Counted from the stretch's first letter, positions 51,172 through 60,461 are shown. The stretch is 64,000 bases of DNA from an uncultured SAR116 cluster alpha proteobacterium (GCA_902520885.1 CABYPW010000004.1:62001-126000), one strand, 5' to 3'. The notes: generated by a model not told the origin, from the letters alone. Numbers and translations are program-made.

Positions 51172-51314
51172 CGCTAATACATTCTTAGATTTTTGTGAAT
51201 TTCACATCCTATTTATTTACTTTAAAAATCTAACTAATCTAATGTCAATCAAACGAATAGTTTTTTTATAATTTTTACCTTATACAGTAAGTTAACCGTT
51301 TAGAGAAAATTTTT

Positions 51315-52160
51315 ATGTTAATGATCATTGGAACACCCATAGGCAATGTTGAAGATATAACTGTTCGCGCTACTAATTATTTAAAAGATGCTGATTTGAT
51401 TGCTTGTGAAGATACTCGTTCAACAAAAAAATTGTTGAGGCTTTTAAATATTAAAGCTAACGGCAAACTTATCTCTTATCATGATCATAATGGCGCATCG
51501 GTTAGGCCATATCTTATTGCAGAACTCAAAATGGGAAAGTCTGTTGCTTTAGTGAGCGATGCAGGAACTCCATTGATCTCCGATCCTGGTTATAAACTTG
51601 TCGAGTCATGTCATAAAAACAACATTCGTGTATCAGCGATACCCGGCCCCACTTCCCCAATTGTAGCACTTACTGTATCTGGGCTTCCCACTGATAAATT
51701 TACATTTAATGGATACATCCCATCTGCCGTGAATAATAGCAGGAAAGCTCTAGTTGAAACAAAAAATTTACAGACAACACAAATTTGGTTCAGTACTTCG
51801 CCAAAATTAATAAATCATTTGAAAACGATGCTTTCCGTATATGGAAATAGACGTATTGTTATCGCCAGAGAAATGACTAAACTTCACGAAGAAGTGAAAA
51901 ATGCGCCTTTAAATGACCTTTTATGCCATTACGAAACGAATGGTCCCCCGAAAGGGGAAATAGTTATTGTTGCTGCTGGTGCTAATAATGGTGGTAAAAA
52001 AAACGATTTGCCTGATGTTGTTTCTTTACTAAGGGATGCTCTTGGGAGGTTAAGTTTGCGCGATGCTGTAAATGAGGTTTCTATTTTAACCGGAGCGAGT
52101 AAGAAGCATATTTATCAAAATGCTCTGGATATAATTAATAATAAAACTGAATATAAATAA
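51315..52160 (+). CDS. rsmI: 16S rRNA (cytidine(1402)-2'-O)-methyltransferase
   Basis: SAM-dependent methyltransferase of the tetrapyrrole-methylase fold that modifies C1402 in the 16S decoding centre. The start I-I-G-T-P-I-G-N, C-E-D-T-R-S-T-K-K-L-L and V-S-D-A-G-T-P-L-I-S-D-P-G motifs are diagnostic. The length of 281 residues is normal. It is divergent from the LpoA-like gene. In several alphaproteobacteria yraN lies directly downstream. Here a 175-base non-coding spacer and the BON lipoprotein follow instead. Confidence 0.96.
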   Translation: MLMIIGTPIGNVEDITVRATNYLKDADLIACEDTRSTKKLLRLLNIKANGKLISYHDHNGASVRPYLIAELKMGKSVALVSDAGTPLISDPGYKLVESCHKNNIRVSAIPGPTSPIVALTVSGLPTDKFTFNGYIPSAVNNSRKALVETKNLQTTQIWFSTSPKLINHLKTMLSVYGNRRIVIAREMTKLHEEVKNAPLNDLLCHYETNGPPKGEIVIVAAGANNGGKKNDLPDVVSLLRDALGRLSLRDAVNEVSILTGASKKHIYQNALDIINNKTEYK

Positions 52161-52335
52161 ATAAATGTAAATTTTTACAGAAAAAACTCCTCTCTTTTTA
52201 ATAAATCTTTATTGAGGTATGAAATGATTTGTTTTACGTCAATATTTTTTAAAGATGTCGTAGAATCGCTTACCTCATTCTGATATAAGAATTCACATAT
52301 TCAGTTAAAAAAATTAATCCAAAGGGAACACGCGA

Positions 52336-52926
52336 ATGCTTAATAAAATTTTTTCAGCCATTATTTTTTTTATAATAGCTACTCAACTCTCTGGATGTGC
52401 AGGTGCAATCATTGGAGCCGGTGCTGCTGCTATCGGGGCGTCAAGCACGGAAAAAGGATTTGCAACTTCAATAACTGATACCTCTATCTCGCTCAAAATC
52501 AGAGATAAGTTCATTCAAACTGATATTAATCTTGTTGAAGGCATTTCTATACAAGTAGATGATGGTAATGTTCTTCTTGTTGGACGAATAGAAACTCAGG
52601 AACTTAAATTTGAAGCAAGCAAATTAGCTTGGGAGGTTCGTGGCGTACGCTCTGTAATAAATAATGTTGAAATCGCTGATAAGGTATCACTAAAAGACAG
52701 AGCAAAAGATGCAACTGCTGGAGCTAATCTCCGTAGATTATTGATTACAGATATGAACGTTAATTCTCTCAACTATTCTATCGAAGTAGTTGAAGGTGTA
52801 GTATATATTACGGGTATTGCAAAAGATGCTGCTGAACGAGATAGGGTAATTCAGCATGCACAAAACTTATCTTATGCAGATAAGGTTGAAGATTACGTCA
52901 TCCTCCAAGATGATCCACGTGAATAA
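52336..52926 (+). CDS. BON-domain outer-membrane lipoprotein
   Basis: Lipoprotein with lipobox L-S-G-C at Cys21 and two BON domains (about 45-110 and 120-190), each with the V-x-x-G-x-V-x-L-x-G pattern, the second reading V-E-V-V-E-G-V-V-Y-I-T-G. The architecture is that of DolP (YraP), an outer-membrane protein binding anionic phospholipids. The length of 196 residues fits. The AAAGGG site upstream supports the start. It precedes gshB by 3 bases. Confidence 0.88.
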   Translation: MLNKIFSAIIFFIIATQLSGCAGAIIGAGAAAIGASSTEKGFATSITDTSISLKIRDKFIQTDINLVEGISIQVDDGNVLLVGRIETQELKFEASKLAWEVRGVRSVINNVEIADKVSLKDRAKDATAGANLRRLLITDMNVNSLNYSIEVVEGVVYITGIAKDAAERDRVIQHAQNLSYADKVEDYVILQDDPRE

Positions 52927-52929
52927 ACT

Positions 52930-53886
52930 ATGAATCAACTTCATGTGGCAATTCAAATGGACCCAATTGAGTCAATTGATATCAAAGGGGATACAACTTT
53001 TCGGCTTGCTTTGGAAGCACAGAAAAGAAATCACTATGTTTATATTTATCAACCGACAGATTTAAGCTGGAGTAAAGAAGGTGTCCAAGCGAAAATTAAA
53101 TCGGTAAGGTTGAAAGACGAAGTTGGAAATCACTTCAAAATTGAAGAAACAAAAAATACCTTATTAAAATATTTTGATGTCATTTTAATGCGGCAAGACC
53201 CTCCTTTCGATATGGCTTACATTACATCGACTCATTTGCTAGAACATCTCCCAAAAACAACCCAAGTAATTAACAACCCAAAAGAAGTCAGAAATGCACC
53301 AGAAAAACTTCTAATCACAAATTTCCCTGATTTAATTCCCCCTACACTAATCAGTAATAATAAAGAACAAATAACTAAATTTCGTAAGGAACATAAAGAC
53401 ATTATTATTAAACCCCTCTATGGAAATGGTGGTGCGGGTGTATTTAGGATCCGTCCTTACGACCAGAACTTGAACACCCTTTTAGATATGTTTAGTAGCA
53501 TAAATAAAGAACCACTGATGATTCAAACTTATCTTCCAGCTGTTCGAAATGGTGATAAACGAATTATAATTATCAATGGGAAACCTGCTGGAGCAATCAA
53601 TCGTATACCGCCCAAAAATGAAGCGCGTTCAAACATGCACGTTGGTGGTAAACCAGTTCCATGTGAACTTACAAAGCGAGACCAATATATTTGCGAGGAA
53701 ATTGGGCCAACCCTAAAAAAGAGGGGATTGTTATTTGTTGGTATAGATGTAATCGGAGAATATTTAACAGAAATTAATGTTACATCGCCAACCGGAATAC
53801 GTGAGATAGAGGCTTTTTCAAATAATAATATCGCTGAAAAGACGTGGCAAATAATTGAGAAAAATGCAACAAAACTTTATAAATGA
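52930..53886 (+). CDS. gshB: Glutathione synthetase
   Basis: ATP-grasp enzyme that joins glycine to gamma-glutamylcysteine. The start H-V-A-I-Q-M-D-P-I-E-S-I, the K-P-L-Y-G-N-G-G-A-G-V loop near 157-167, the segment G-D-K-R-I-I-I-I-N-G-K-P and the C-terminal E-I-N-V-T-S-P-T-G-I-R-E are characteristic. The length of 318 residues is normal. The gene is coupled to the BON lipoprotein upstream and faces hinT. The 114-base spacer after it is AT-rich and shows no clear hairpin. Confidence 0.97.
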   Translation: MNQLHVAIQMDPIESIDIKGDTTFRLALEAQKRNHYVYIYQPTDLSWSKEGVQAKIKSVRLKDEVGNHFKIEETKNTLLKYFDVILMRQDPPFDMAYITSTHLLEHLPKTTQVINNPKEVRNAPEKLLITNFPDLIPPTLISNNKEQITKFRKEHKDIIIKPLYGNGGAGVFRIRPYDQNLNTLLDMFSSINKEPLMIQTYLPAVRNGDKRIIIINGKPAGAINRIPPKNEARSNMHVGGKPVPCELTKRDQYICEEIGPTLKKRGLLFVGIDVIGEYLTEINVTSPTGIREIEAFSNNNIAEKTWQIIEKNATKLYK

Positions 53887-54000
53887 CACCACAAACGAAC
53901 ATTTTCATTTAAAATAAAAAGCTTTCAAATTCTGCTATTTTTTTAAATGTAGTACAATCTTTTTTCTGTATTTATAAAATATAAAAAACATTAAAACATG

Positions 54001-54369
54001 TTAACGTGAACGTATTGGACCTATAGACTCTCCTCCTAATAAATGTGCATGGAGATGAGGCACCTCTTGATGACCAAATCCACCTACATTTGAAATAATA
54101 CGATATCCTCCCTCAAAAGCCCCAGTTAATTTAGCCGCCCTTCCAATGGCAGCGATGAAAGCCGCCTGTTCCTCGACCGAGGCTCTACTAGAAAAATCAT
54201 TCATATCTACATAAGAACCTTTTGGTATGATTAATACATGTATAGGGGCTTGCGGATTAATATCAAAAAATGTGAGGGTATAGAGACATTCGTCTAACTT
54301 TTTACAAGGAATTTCACCGCGAATAATCTTAGCAAATATATTATTTGGGTCATATAACGAGTCTTTCAT
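54001..54369 (-). CDS. hinT: HIT family nucleotide hydrolase (HinT-like)
   Basis: Histidine-triad protein, probably a purine nucleoside phosphoramidase. The motif H105-x-H107-x-H109 in H-L-H-A-H-L-L-G-G and the F-A-K-I-I-R-G-E-I-P-C-K start are typical. The 122-residue length is normal. It follows hisE on the same strand after 33 bases and ends the his transcript or overlaps its 3' end. Confidence 0.94.
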   Translation of the reverse strand: MKDSLYDPNNIFAKIIRGEIPCKKLDECLYTLTFFDINPQAPIHVLIIPKGSYVDMNDFSSRASVEEQAAFIAAIGRAAKLTGAFEGGYRIISNVGGFGHQEVPHLHAHLLGGESIGPIRSR

Positions 54370-54402
54370 TTTTTGAATCTCCCCACAAAATTTTTAGGTA
54401 TT

Positions 54403-54720
54403 CTATTTCCTGTTTCTTTTTTCTTCGTAACCTGACATTCCTTCACGCTTCTCTAATTCATGAAGAACTTCTGAAAAAGAAATATCTGCTGCTGCTAGTA
54501 CAACAAGATAATGATAAAGCACATCGGCTGCTTCTTTTGTTGCACCTTTAACATCTCCTTTCACAACATCAATTAGGAGTTCAGTTACTTCCTCGAATAA
54601 TTTGCGCAAAGGCTTGTCTGGGGCATGTGCTAAAAGTGATGCGGTGTAACTTTGGTCAACCTCTGCACTTTTTCGCTCCTCTATCTTTTTTATTAGTTTT
54701 TCTAATGTCAAAAATGTCAT
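54403..54720 (-). CDS. hisE: Phosphoribosyl-ATP pyrophosphatase
   Basis: Second enzyme of histidine synthesis, hydrolysing phosphoribosyl-ATP to phosphoribosyl-AMP. The K-L-F-E-E-V-T-E-L and E-A-A-D-V-L-Y-H-Y helices contain the acidic metal ligands. I chose the ATG at 54720 (105 residues), which has AAGGAG in the right place. The upstream ATG at 54756 would add 12 residues and lacks support. It lies 43 bases after hisF. Confidence 0.94.
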   Translation of the reverse strand: MTFLTLEKLIKKIEERKSAEVDQSYTASLLAHAPDKPLRKLFEEVTELLIDVVKGDVKGATKEAADVLYHYLVVLAAADISFSEVLHELEKREGMSGYEEKRNRK

Positions 54721-54763
54721 TGATTGCTCCTTATCTATGGAAATCCTGCCCTCCAAATAAACG

Positions 54764-55528
54764 CTACATGTTGTTTCGAATAGTTATATTCGCTGCTGCC
54801 ATCGCCCGTTTAACTTCACTAATAGAAATTTCACCAAAATGAAAAACAGAGGCTGCCAAAACAGCAGATGCATTACCAAATTTAACTGCATCAACAAAAT
54901 GTTCAACTGAACCTGCGCCCCCTGATGCGATAACGGGCACAGTTACAGCATCACACACAGCTTTTAACATCGGTAAATCATATCCTTTTTTTGTTCCATC
55001 CCCATCCATAGAAGTAAGCAAAATTTCACCAGCACCTAATCGAACCGCCTCTTCTGCCCATTCTAAAGCATCTATTCCTGTTGGTTGTCTGCCCCCATGA
55101 GTATATACTTCAAACATACCTTCCGAATTTATTTTTGCGTCAATTGCCAAAACTACGCATTGAGCTCCAAATTTATCGGCTGCCCTTGATAATAAAAATT
55201 TATCAGCTACAGCAGCAGAATTTATAGAGACCTTATCAGCACCAGATAAAAGCATGCGTCTAAAATCTGCAACCTCCCTTACACCCCCGCCAACTGTAAG
55301 TGGAATAAAACAATTCTCCGCAGTCTTAGAAATTACATCATATATTGTCTCACGATCCTCGTAACTTGCTGTTATATCCAAAAAACAAAGCTCGTCAGCG
55401 CCTTCTTCATCGTATATTTTTGCCTGCTCTACAGGATCTCCAGCATCTATTAAATTAACAAAATTCACACCTTTAACCACTCTTCCAGCGTGAACATCAA
55501 GACATGGTATAATCCGAGATGCTAACAT
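54764..55528 (-). CDS. hisF: Imidazole glycerol phosphate synthase subunit HisF
   Basis: Cyclase subunit of the HisHF complex, making imidazole glycerol phosphate and AICAR. The TIM barrel has the catalytic Asp in I-P-C-L-D-V near residue 11, the phosphate-binding G-G-G-V-R segment and I-A-S-G-G-A-G-S. The second catalytic Asp lies in T-S-M-D-G-D-G. The length of 254 residues is normal. It starts 1 base after hisA ends. Confidence 0.97.
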   Translation of the reverse strand: MLASRIIPCLDVHAGRVVKGVNFVNLIDAGDPVEQAKIYDEEGADELCFLDITASYEDRETIYDVISKTAENCFIPLTVGGGVREVADFRRMLLSGADKVSINSAAVADKFLLSRAADKFGAQCVVLAIDAKINSEGMFEVYTHGGRQPTGIDALEWAEEAVRLGAGEILLTSMDGDGTKKGYDLPMLKAVCDAVTVPVIASGGAGSVEHFVDAVKFGNASAVLAASVFHFGEISISEVKRAMAAANITIRNNM

Positions 55529-55529
55529 G

Positions 55530-56270
55530 TTAACTATCTATTATATTTGACTGATTTGCGACCTTTATTGCTTCTTTAAGAGACAAACGACCATCATATA
55601 AAGCTCTTCCTGCAATGATGCCATCGATACCATAATGAGCAAGTTTTGAACATGCCTCTATATCCTTTAAACCCCTTACACCTCCAGATGCAATGATCGG
55701 AATATTTGTTTCACGAGCCAATTCAGCCGTAGCGCTTACATTAACACCAGACAATGCGCCATCTCTAGAAATATCAGTAAATATAATTGCGGCAACGCCA
55801 CAGTCTTCAAATCTCTTTACGAGTTCAACAACAGGAACGGTGCTTATTTCTAACCATCCCTGCGTTGCGATCATTCCTTCTTTAGCATCAGCACCCACTG
55901 CAATACGACCTTCAAATAGTTTTGCTGCTTGTTTTAATAAGTTTGGTTCTTTTAAAGCTGCGGTTCCCAACACTAATCTTTCCACACCCAAAGAAAGCCA
56001 GTGTTCTATGTTTTTTAAATTTCGAATACCACCACCTAACTGAACTTTTGTTCCTGCCTTCATAATTTGCTCTACAGCTGAGATGTTTTTAGGTTTTCCT
56101 TGTATTGCTCCATCTAAATCGACTACGTGGATCCATGTACAACCAGCTGCAACAAATTCAGCTGCTTGCGCACCCACGTCTGATGTGTAAACTGTCATTT
56201 GTTGAAAATCACCATTCAACAATCTAACTCCCTGTCCATTCTTTAAATCTATTGCAGGATAAATATGCAT
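55530..56270 (-). CDS. hisA: ProFAR isomerase HisA
   Basis: Phosphoribosylformimino-5-aminoimidazole carboxamide ribotide isomerase. The TIM barrel begins [10 protein letters not shown] (catalytic Asp8). Q-L-G-G-G-I-R and I-F-T-D-I-S-R-D-G follow, the latter with the second Asp. The 246 residues are full length. A GNAT gene separates it from hisH by about 0.57 kb, which is unusual. It lies 9 bases after that gene. Confidence 0.97.
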   Translation of the reverse strand: MHIYPAIDLKNGQGVRLLNGDFQQMTVYTSDVGAQAAEFVAAGCTWIHVVDLDGAIQGKPKNISAVEQIMKAGTKVQLGGGIRNLKNIEHWLSLGVERLVLGTAALKEPNLLKQAAKLFEGRIAVGADAKEGMIATQGWLEISTVPVVELVKRFEDCGVAAIIFTDISRDGALSGVNVSATAELARETNIPIIASGGVRGLKDIEACSKLAHYGIDGIIAGRALYDGRLSLKEAIKVANQSNIIDS

Positions 56271-56279
56271 CTTTTCCCT

Positions 56280-56846
56280 CTAAATTTGTTTCGTAAAATA
56301 ATAGCCAGAAACATACTTTCCTTCAATTAAAGCATAATTTGGGTGCGTCCCTATCTTAGTAAAACCAAGTGTTTCGAATGAATGAATTGCTCTATCTTGC
56401 GTTGCCCTAACATCAAGGTTAATTGTGTGAAATCCATTAGATTTCGCATAGTTTTCTGCCTCTATAACAAGTTGACCCGCCATTCCATAGCCACGAGCCC
56501 AAGGAGCTAAAAAAAATGTTGTAAGCTGACAACTAAAGGCTTGTGCTTCATTATTTTGAGGCGGTTTTAAAATTTGGCAGGAGCCTGCTATCACGTGGTC
56601 CAACTTACCAATTATTAATACTCTTTCAGGAATCAGTAAGACGCCACGCCAATAATTTTCGAGAACCGAACGTGATGGAGGTGAAACCCAACCAAATCCG
56701 CCACCAGCCTCTATGGCTTCTTCGGTTGCATCACAAATTTCACTTAAATCACTTGCATCCAAATCATTTAAAGTCTCTACAGTAACTATAGGGATTCGGG
56801 TTTGTGAAACTGATTTTTTATCAAAAGTAATAAATTCTTCACTCAT
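56280..56846 (-). CDS. GNAT-family N-acetyltransferase inside the his operon
   Basis: Protein of 188 residues with a GNAT fold. The acetyl-CoA-binding motif is A-R-G-Y-G-M-A (about residue 122-128) and a following helix contains E-A-E-N-Y-A-K-S. Motif B reads D-R-A-I-H-S-F-E-T-L-G-F. The substrate is unknown. It sits between hisH and hisA in the same direction with no spacer to hisH and 9 bases to hisA, so it must be co-transcribed with the his genes. A link to histidine metabolism is not shown. Confidence 0.85.
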   Translation of the reverse strand: MSEEFITFDKKSVSQTRIPIVTVETLNDLDASDLSEICDATEEAIEAGGGFGWVSPPSRSVLENYWRGVLLIPERVLIIGKLDHVIAGSCQILKPPQNNEAQAFSCQLTTFFLAPWARGYGMAGQLVIEAENYAKSNGFHTINLDVRATQDRAIHSFETLGFTKIGTHPNYALIEGKYVSGYYFTKQI

Positions 56847-57497
56847 TTAAATATGCCAATTTAAAAATGCTGATATTAGATTTAAACCAGCCTTCTGACT
56901 TTTTTCTGGATGAAATTGTGTTCCAATTTTATTATCTCTTGCGATAATTGCTGTCACTTGCTCTCCATAATCAGTAAAGGCGAGGCAATCATTGAAATTA
57001 TCTGGCACAAAATGATATGAATGGACAAAATAGTAAAATAAATCGTTGGCCAATTTAGAAGAAAATGAATGATTGAAATTACAAATTGAAACTTTATTCC
57101 ATCCCATATGAGGAATCTTATATTCTACTTTGCATTTTGGACTCAACGGCAATACGCTACCATTAATCCAGTTTAAACCTGATACAAGATTTCCTTCAAA
57201 CCCCTTTGTTGCCATCAACTGCATTCCAACACAAATACCCAGAAACGGAACTGCTTGCTCTTGGACCCGTGTTTCTAATACCTGCTCCATATCTTGTATT
57301 TCTGCCAAGCTTTGTTTGCAATCTGCAAAATTTCCAACACCTGGTAATATAATATAGTCTGACTTTAATACCTCTTTTGGGTCAGAGGAAGTTTTTATTG
57401 CCCATTCTTCCTTAAGCTCATTAGCTACTCTACCCACTGACTGTTGAACTGAATGCAAATTTCCAGAACCATAATCTACAATCACTAAGGACTTCAT
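56847..57497 (-). CDS. hisH: Imidazole glycerol phosphate synthase subunit HisH
   Basis: Glutaminase subunit that feeds ammonia to HisF. The start V-D-Y-G-S-G-N-L-H-S-V, the nucleophile Cys in L-G-I-C-V-G-M-Q near 85 and the Q-F-H-P-E-K-S-Q segment with the catalytic His and Glu are present. I chose the ATG at 57497 (216 residues), 1 base after the hisB stop. A longer frame to 57551 only overlaps hisB. Confidence 0.96.
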   Translation of the reverse strand: MKSLVIVDYGSGNLHSVQQSVGRVANELKEEWAIKTSSDPKEVLKSDYIILPGVGNFADCKQSLAEIQDMEQVLETRVQEQAVPFLGICVGMQLMATKGFEGNLVSGLNWINGSVLPLSPKCKVEYKIPHMGWNKVSICNFNHSFSSKLANDLFYYFVHSYHFVPDNFNDCLAFTDYGEQVTAIIARDNKIGTQFHPEKSQKAGLNLISAFLNWHI

Positions 57498-57498
57498 A

Positions 57499-58098
57499 CT
57501 ATAAACTCCCACCGAGCGTTCCCTTAGTCGAAGGTATTTCTTGAGAAGCACGTGGATCTATTTCTGTGGATTGTCGTATTGCTCTAGCCAATGCTTTAAA
57601 GCAACTTTCTATAATATGATGTGTGTTTACACCATAGAAGTTTTCTACATGAAGCGTTATACCTGAACCCATGGAAAAAGCCTGAAACCATTCTCTAAAC
57701 AATTCTGTCTGCATACTACCTAATGTTTGGGAAGGCAAAACCACTCTCCAAACTAAAAATGGTCTCCCGGACAAATCTACTGTGACTTGGGACATGGCTT
57801 CATCCATCGGCAACAAGCTTGCCCCATAACGATTAATACCTCGCCTGTCTCCCAAAGCTTCTTTAAACGCTTGGCCAAGAGCCCAGCCAGTATCCTCTGT
57901 GGTATGATGATCATCAATGTGTAAGTCACCAATTACATTAATGGTAATATCCATTAAACTATGTTTTGCCAATTGCTCAAGCATATGGTCTAAAAATCCA
58001 ATGCCAGTATTTATTTCACCCTTTCCCACACCATCAATTGATAATGAAACTGAAACATTTGTTTCATTGGTTTTTCGAGTTATTTTTGATTTGCGCAT
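57499..58098 (-). CDS. hisB: Imidazoleglycerol-phosphate dehydratase
   Basis: Manganese-dependent dehydratase of the sixth step of histidine synthesis. The two metal motifs D-D-H-H-T-T-E-D and the later [10 protein letters not shown] are intact, as is G-F-L-D-H-M-L near the N-terminus. The 199 residues are a monofunctional HisB without the phosphatase domain. It is the first gene of the his cluster. A 116-base spacer separates it from the XRE gene and contains a CCAGATCTGG palindrome. Confidence 0.97.
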   Translation of the reverse strand: MRKSKITRKTNETNVSVSLSIDGVGKGEINTGIGFLDHMLEQLAKHSLMDITINVIGDLHIDDHHTTEDTGWALGQAFKEALGDRRGINRYGASLLPMDEAMSQVTVDLSGRPFLVWRVVLPSQTLGSMQTELFREWFQAFSMGSGITLHVENFYGVNTHHIIESCFKALARAIRQSTEIDPRASQEIPSTKGTLGGSL

Positions 58099-58179
58099 AT
58101 GGTTAATTCTTTCAAGTTACGTCTTATGATAACTTTACATTTTTTTTTTGCCACATTTATCAGTTTTTTTAAAATTTGA

Positions 58180-58189
58180 CCAGATCTGG
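58180..58189. promoter_or_regulatory. Palindrome upstream of hisB
   Basis: A perfect 10-base palindrome, CCAGATCTGG, lies about 82 bases upstream of the hisB start and 26 bases after the XRE regulator stop codon. It stands out in AT-rich surroundings and could be an operator. With only one copy, the role is uncertain. Confidence 0.2.
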
Positions 58190-58214
58190 ATAATCGAAAA
58201 TCCTGAGGGGTTTC

Positions 58215-58607
58215 TTAAAGATTTTTATCATCATGTTCTTCAAAACCTGCTGAGAGCATTTGCTCTAATTGATTTCCTAACCTACTACACTGATTTTCAG
58301 ATAATCTATCAATATTATTTGCCAACATGTTACCAAGAGCTGTAGCTCTCGGACCTAAACTACTAGTGTTTATTACAGGTTTCGGATGAGAAATTTGAGC
58401 GAGTCTCTTAAGTTTCTCTGCTTCATCCCATATTAATCCCAGCCAAACACATATCTGATCTATCAGTATTGGTGAAGGTTTACCTCTTTTTCCGTGTTCT
58501 AAGGCAGAGAGATAAGCAACGGAAACCGTTAACTTATTCGCCTGTTGTATAAGTGTTTTGTTATATTTTGAACGCAAAAAACGCATGTGTTCGCCAAAAG
58601 GTGTCAT
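58215..58607 (-). CDS. XRE-family helix-turn-helix regulator
   Basis: Protein of 130 residues with a Cro/C1-type helix-turn-helix in the first half (about 8-62), including I-Q-Q-A-N-K-L-T-V-S-V-A-Y-L-S-A-L-E-H-G-K-R-G. The second half is not recognised. Its start overlaps the smr stop by 4 bases, so it is translationally coupled to smr. An XRE gene after smr is a pattern I recall from other alphaproteobacteria, including rhizobia. The targets are unknown. Confidence 0.85.
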   Translation of the reverse strand: MTPFGEHMRFLRSKYNKTLIQQANKLTVSVAYLSALEHGKRGKPSPILIDQICVWLGLIWDEAEKLKRLAQISHPKPVINTSSLGPRATALGNMLANNIDRLSENQCSRLGNQLEQMLSAGFEEHDDKNL

Positions 58608-59185
58608 TTACTTGGAGACCTATTTCTTCTTAACCTTACATAAAATGCACCACTTCCACCGTCTTTTTCTTTTGCCTGACCAAATGCTAAAATATAAGGC
58701 AAACAAAAATCGGATTTTAGCCATACTGGAAGTTTGTTTCTTAAAACACCTGTGCCTTCTTTTCCCTTCCCAGTGATAATGAGAATGGTTCGATATTGAT
58801 TTGAAAAAGATTTTTTAATAAAAGTCTGTAAATTTAAAAATGCGTTATGCTGTGACATGCCATGTAAATCTAATTTAGCTTCAACATTAAATTTACCGGC
58901 TCGTAATTTTTTTGAGCTAGTTCCATCTATTCCTGCCGCCTCTTCATACCTAAGGTCAGAAGGAATGTTTTTAATAACTTTCAAAGTTTGCGGTGTAGAC
59001 TGTAACGAGCTTTGTGAATAAACTTTCTTATTTTTTTTCTTACTTTCAGATTTGTTAATTTTTTTGTTCATATCTCCAATTGAAAAATTAACAGGTGATA
59101 TTTTGTCAGAATTTTTTGGAATTATGGTTTTTGTAACTATATTCCACAAATCTTCATTATCCAAATTTACCCTTTTTTTTACCAT
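58604..59185 (-). CDS. Smr-domain protein
   Basis: Protein of 193 residues with a variable basic N-terminus (about 1-95) and a C-terminal Smr domain: the L-D-L-H-G motif near 106-110 and the I-I-T-G-K-G-K-E-G segment near 144-152. Smr domains are nucleases acting on DNA or RNA, for example at stalled ribosomes or branched DNA. The precise role here is unknown. It lies 43 bases downstream of timA. The mltA gene often found between these two in alphaproteobacteria is missing. Confidence 0.88.
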   Translation of the reverse strand: MVKKRVNLDNEDLWNIVTKTIIPKNSDKISPVNFSIGDMNKKINKSESKKKNKKVYSQSSLQSTPQTLKVIKNIPSDLRYEEAAGIDGTSSKKLRAGKFNVEAKLDLHGMSQHNAFLNLQTFIKKSFSNQYRTILIITGKGKEGTGVLRNKLPVWLKSDFCLPYILAFGQAKEKDGGSGAFYVRLRRNRSPSK

Positions 59186-59228
59186 CGGTTCACCTTAGCA
59201 AGATTTATTAAGATTTTAACTCTTATTA

Positions 59229-59867
59229 CTAATCGATTTCGGTTGTTCCTGTTTCAACTAATTTCCAATTCGGGTCTTTACTATTTATGTCTCTTTCAAA
59301 AATCCAAATATCTTCTATATGCTCACTTGAGAAGCTATCGTCCTCAATTTCCACGTCTTTAGAGTCAAAAAGTATTCTAGTTTGAATAGTGTCAAATTTA
59401 ACTGTAACGGAAGCTATCCCATCAGATATTTCGGCATCTAACAACTGAATATCATTTACCTTCTCTATGTTTATTTTCAACTTTTCACCAGCTTCGTCTC
59501 TTTGGTGGATAGCAGTTGCAAATTCTTCATATAAGTCAAAACCAACATAACGCCGAAGATTTCCTAGATCACCTTCTGAAAAAGAGTTTAAAATTAACGG
59601 GAACGCTGCTCTTGCTCCATTTAAGAATTCTTCGTCTTTAAAAGATGTATCCAGTTTGCGTAAATCTTTTAAACCTGAACCATTTAATGCCTCATGAATA
59701 GTATCAGATGCTTTGGTTTTAAAATTTATAACGTTATCTTTCTTAGTTTCTGTTTGCATTGTTTTCTGTGGTTTTTCAAAACCATCTTTTGTTCCAAGTA
59801 TCGAACGGAGTCTAAAAATTAGAAAAATTGCAATAACAGCAAAAATTAAAATGTCGATGAAGGGCAT
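59229..59867 (-). CDS. timA: Tim44-like (TimA) protein
   Basis: Protein of 212 residues with an N-terminal membrane segment (about 2-18) and a C-terminal Tim44-like domain (about 80-205). It is homologous to the mitochondrial import protein Tim44. The bacterial TimA is membrane bound and its role is not well defined. The F-L-N-G-A-R-A-A-F-P-L-I-L and W-x-F-E-R-D segments fit the family. It is divergent from fxsA and near secB, the usual alphaproteobacterial context. Confidence 0.88.
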   Translation of the reverse strand: MPFIDILIFAVIAIFLIFRLRSILGTKDGFEKPQKTMQTETKKDNVINFKTKASDTIHEALNGSGLKDLRKLDTSFKDEEFLNGARAAFPLILNSFSEGDLGNLRRYVGFDLYEEFATAIHQRDEAGEKLKINIEKVNDIQLLDAEISDGIASVTVKFDTIQTRILFDSKDVEIEDDSFSSEHIEDIWIFERDINSKDPNWKLVETGTTEID

Positions 59868-59903
59868 AATTTTTCCATTTAATAAGGTGAATGTAATACA
59901 GCG

Positions 59904-59932
59904 TTTTAATTCTGCTTAGTTTATACTATAAT
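59904..59932 (+). promoter_or_regulatory. Possible sigma-70 promoter for fxsA
   Basis: TATAAT (59927-59932) is a perfect -10 element, with a weak -35-like TTTTAA (59904-59909) 17 bases upstream. It lies in the 114-base spacer between divergent timA and fxsA, about 50 bases before the fxsA start. The -10 is convincing. The -35 is not. Confidence 0.4.
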
Positions 59933-59981
59933 TCTACAAATAGGTGATAAATAAGACAAGAACAACCAATGAGAATTAAAA

Positions 59982-60461
59982 ATGCGCAAACCCAATGTAT
60001 TTATATTACTTTTAGGTTTTATTATCTATGGTTGGATAGAATTTGAAACCTTATTATTTGTAGGAAATATAATTGGTGGTTTGCTGAGTTTCCTTGGTTT
60101 GTTCTTTACAGCGTTTATAGGAATTTTCCTTATAAAGCTATTGTCTAAAAAAGTGTTTTCGACCTGGCAATCGGAGTACCAATTAAAAACGTTTGGCTTA
60201 TCTAGGTTTGCAGAGGGGGTATCTATTTTGTTTGGAGGTATGCTTTTGATAATACCTGGCTATTTTACTGATTTGATTGGAATAATTTGCATGGTTCCGA
60301 TACTAAGAATTTATATTGGAAGTATTATTATTGCAAATTTTGCTGACCACAGGTTTTTCACTAATTTGAGAAAAAAACATGGGGATGACTTCTATTACAC
60401 TGATGATACAGGAAAAAACACTCGTAATATTATAATCGATGGTGACTATAAAGAAAAATAA
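59982..60461 (+). CDS. fxsA: FxsA family membrane protein
   Basis: Cytoplasmic-membrane protein of 159 residues with three to four hydrophobic segments (about 5-20, 25-52, 80-118) and the G-G-x-L-L-I-I-P-G-Y-F-T-D motif near 84-96, typical of FxsA. In E. coli overproduction relieves phage F exclusion of T7, but the normal role is unknown. The ATG is at 59982. It is followed after 87 bases by secB. Confidence 0.9.
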   Translation: MRKPNVFILLLGFIIYGWIEFETLLFVGNIIGGLLSFLGLFFTAFIGIFLIKLLSKKVFSTWQSEYQLKTFGLSRFAEGVSILFGGMLLIIPGYFTDLIGIICMVPILRIYIGSIIIANFADHRFFTNLRKKHGDDFYYTDDTGKNTRNIIIDGDYKEK

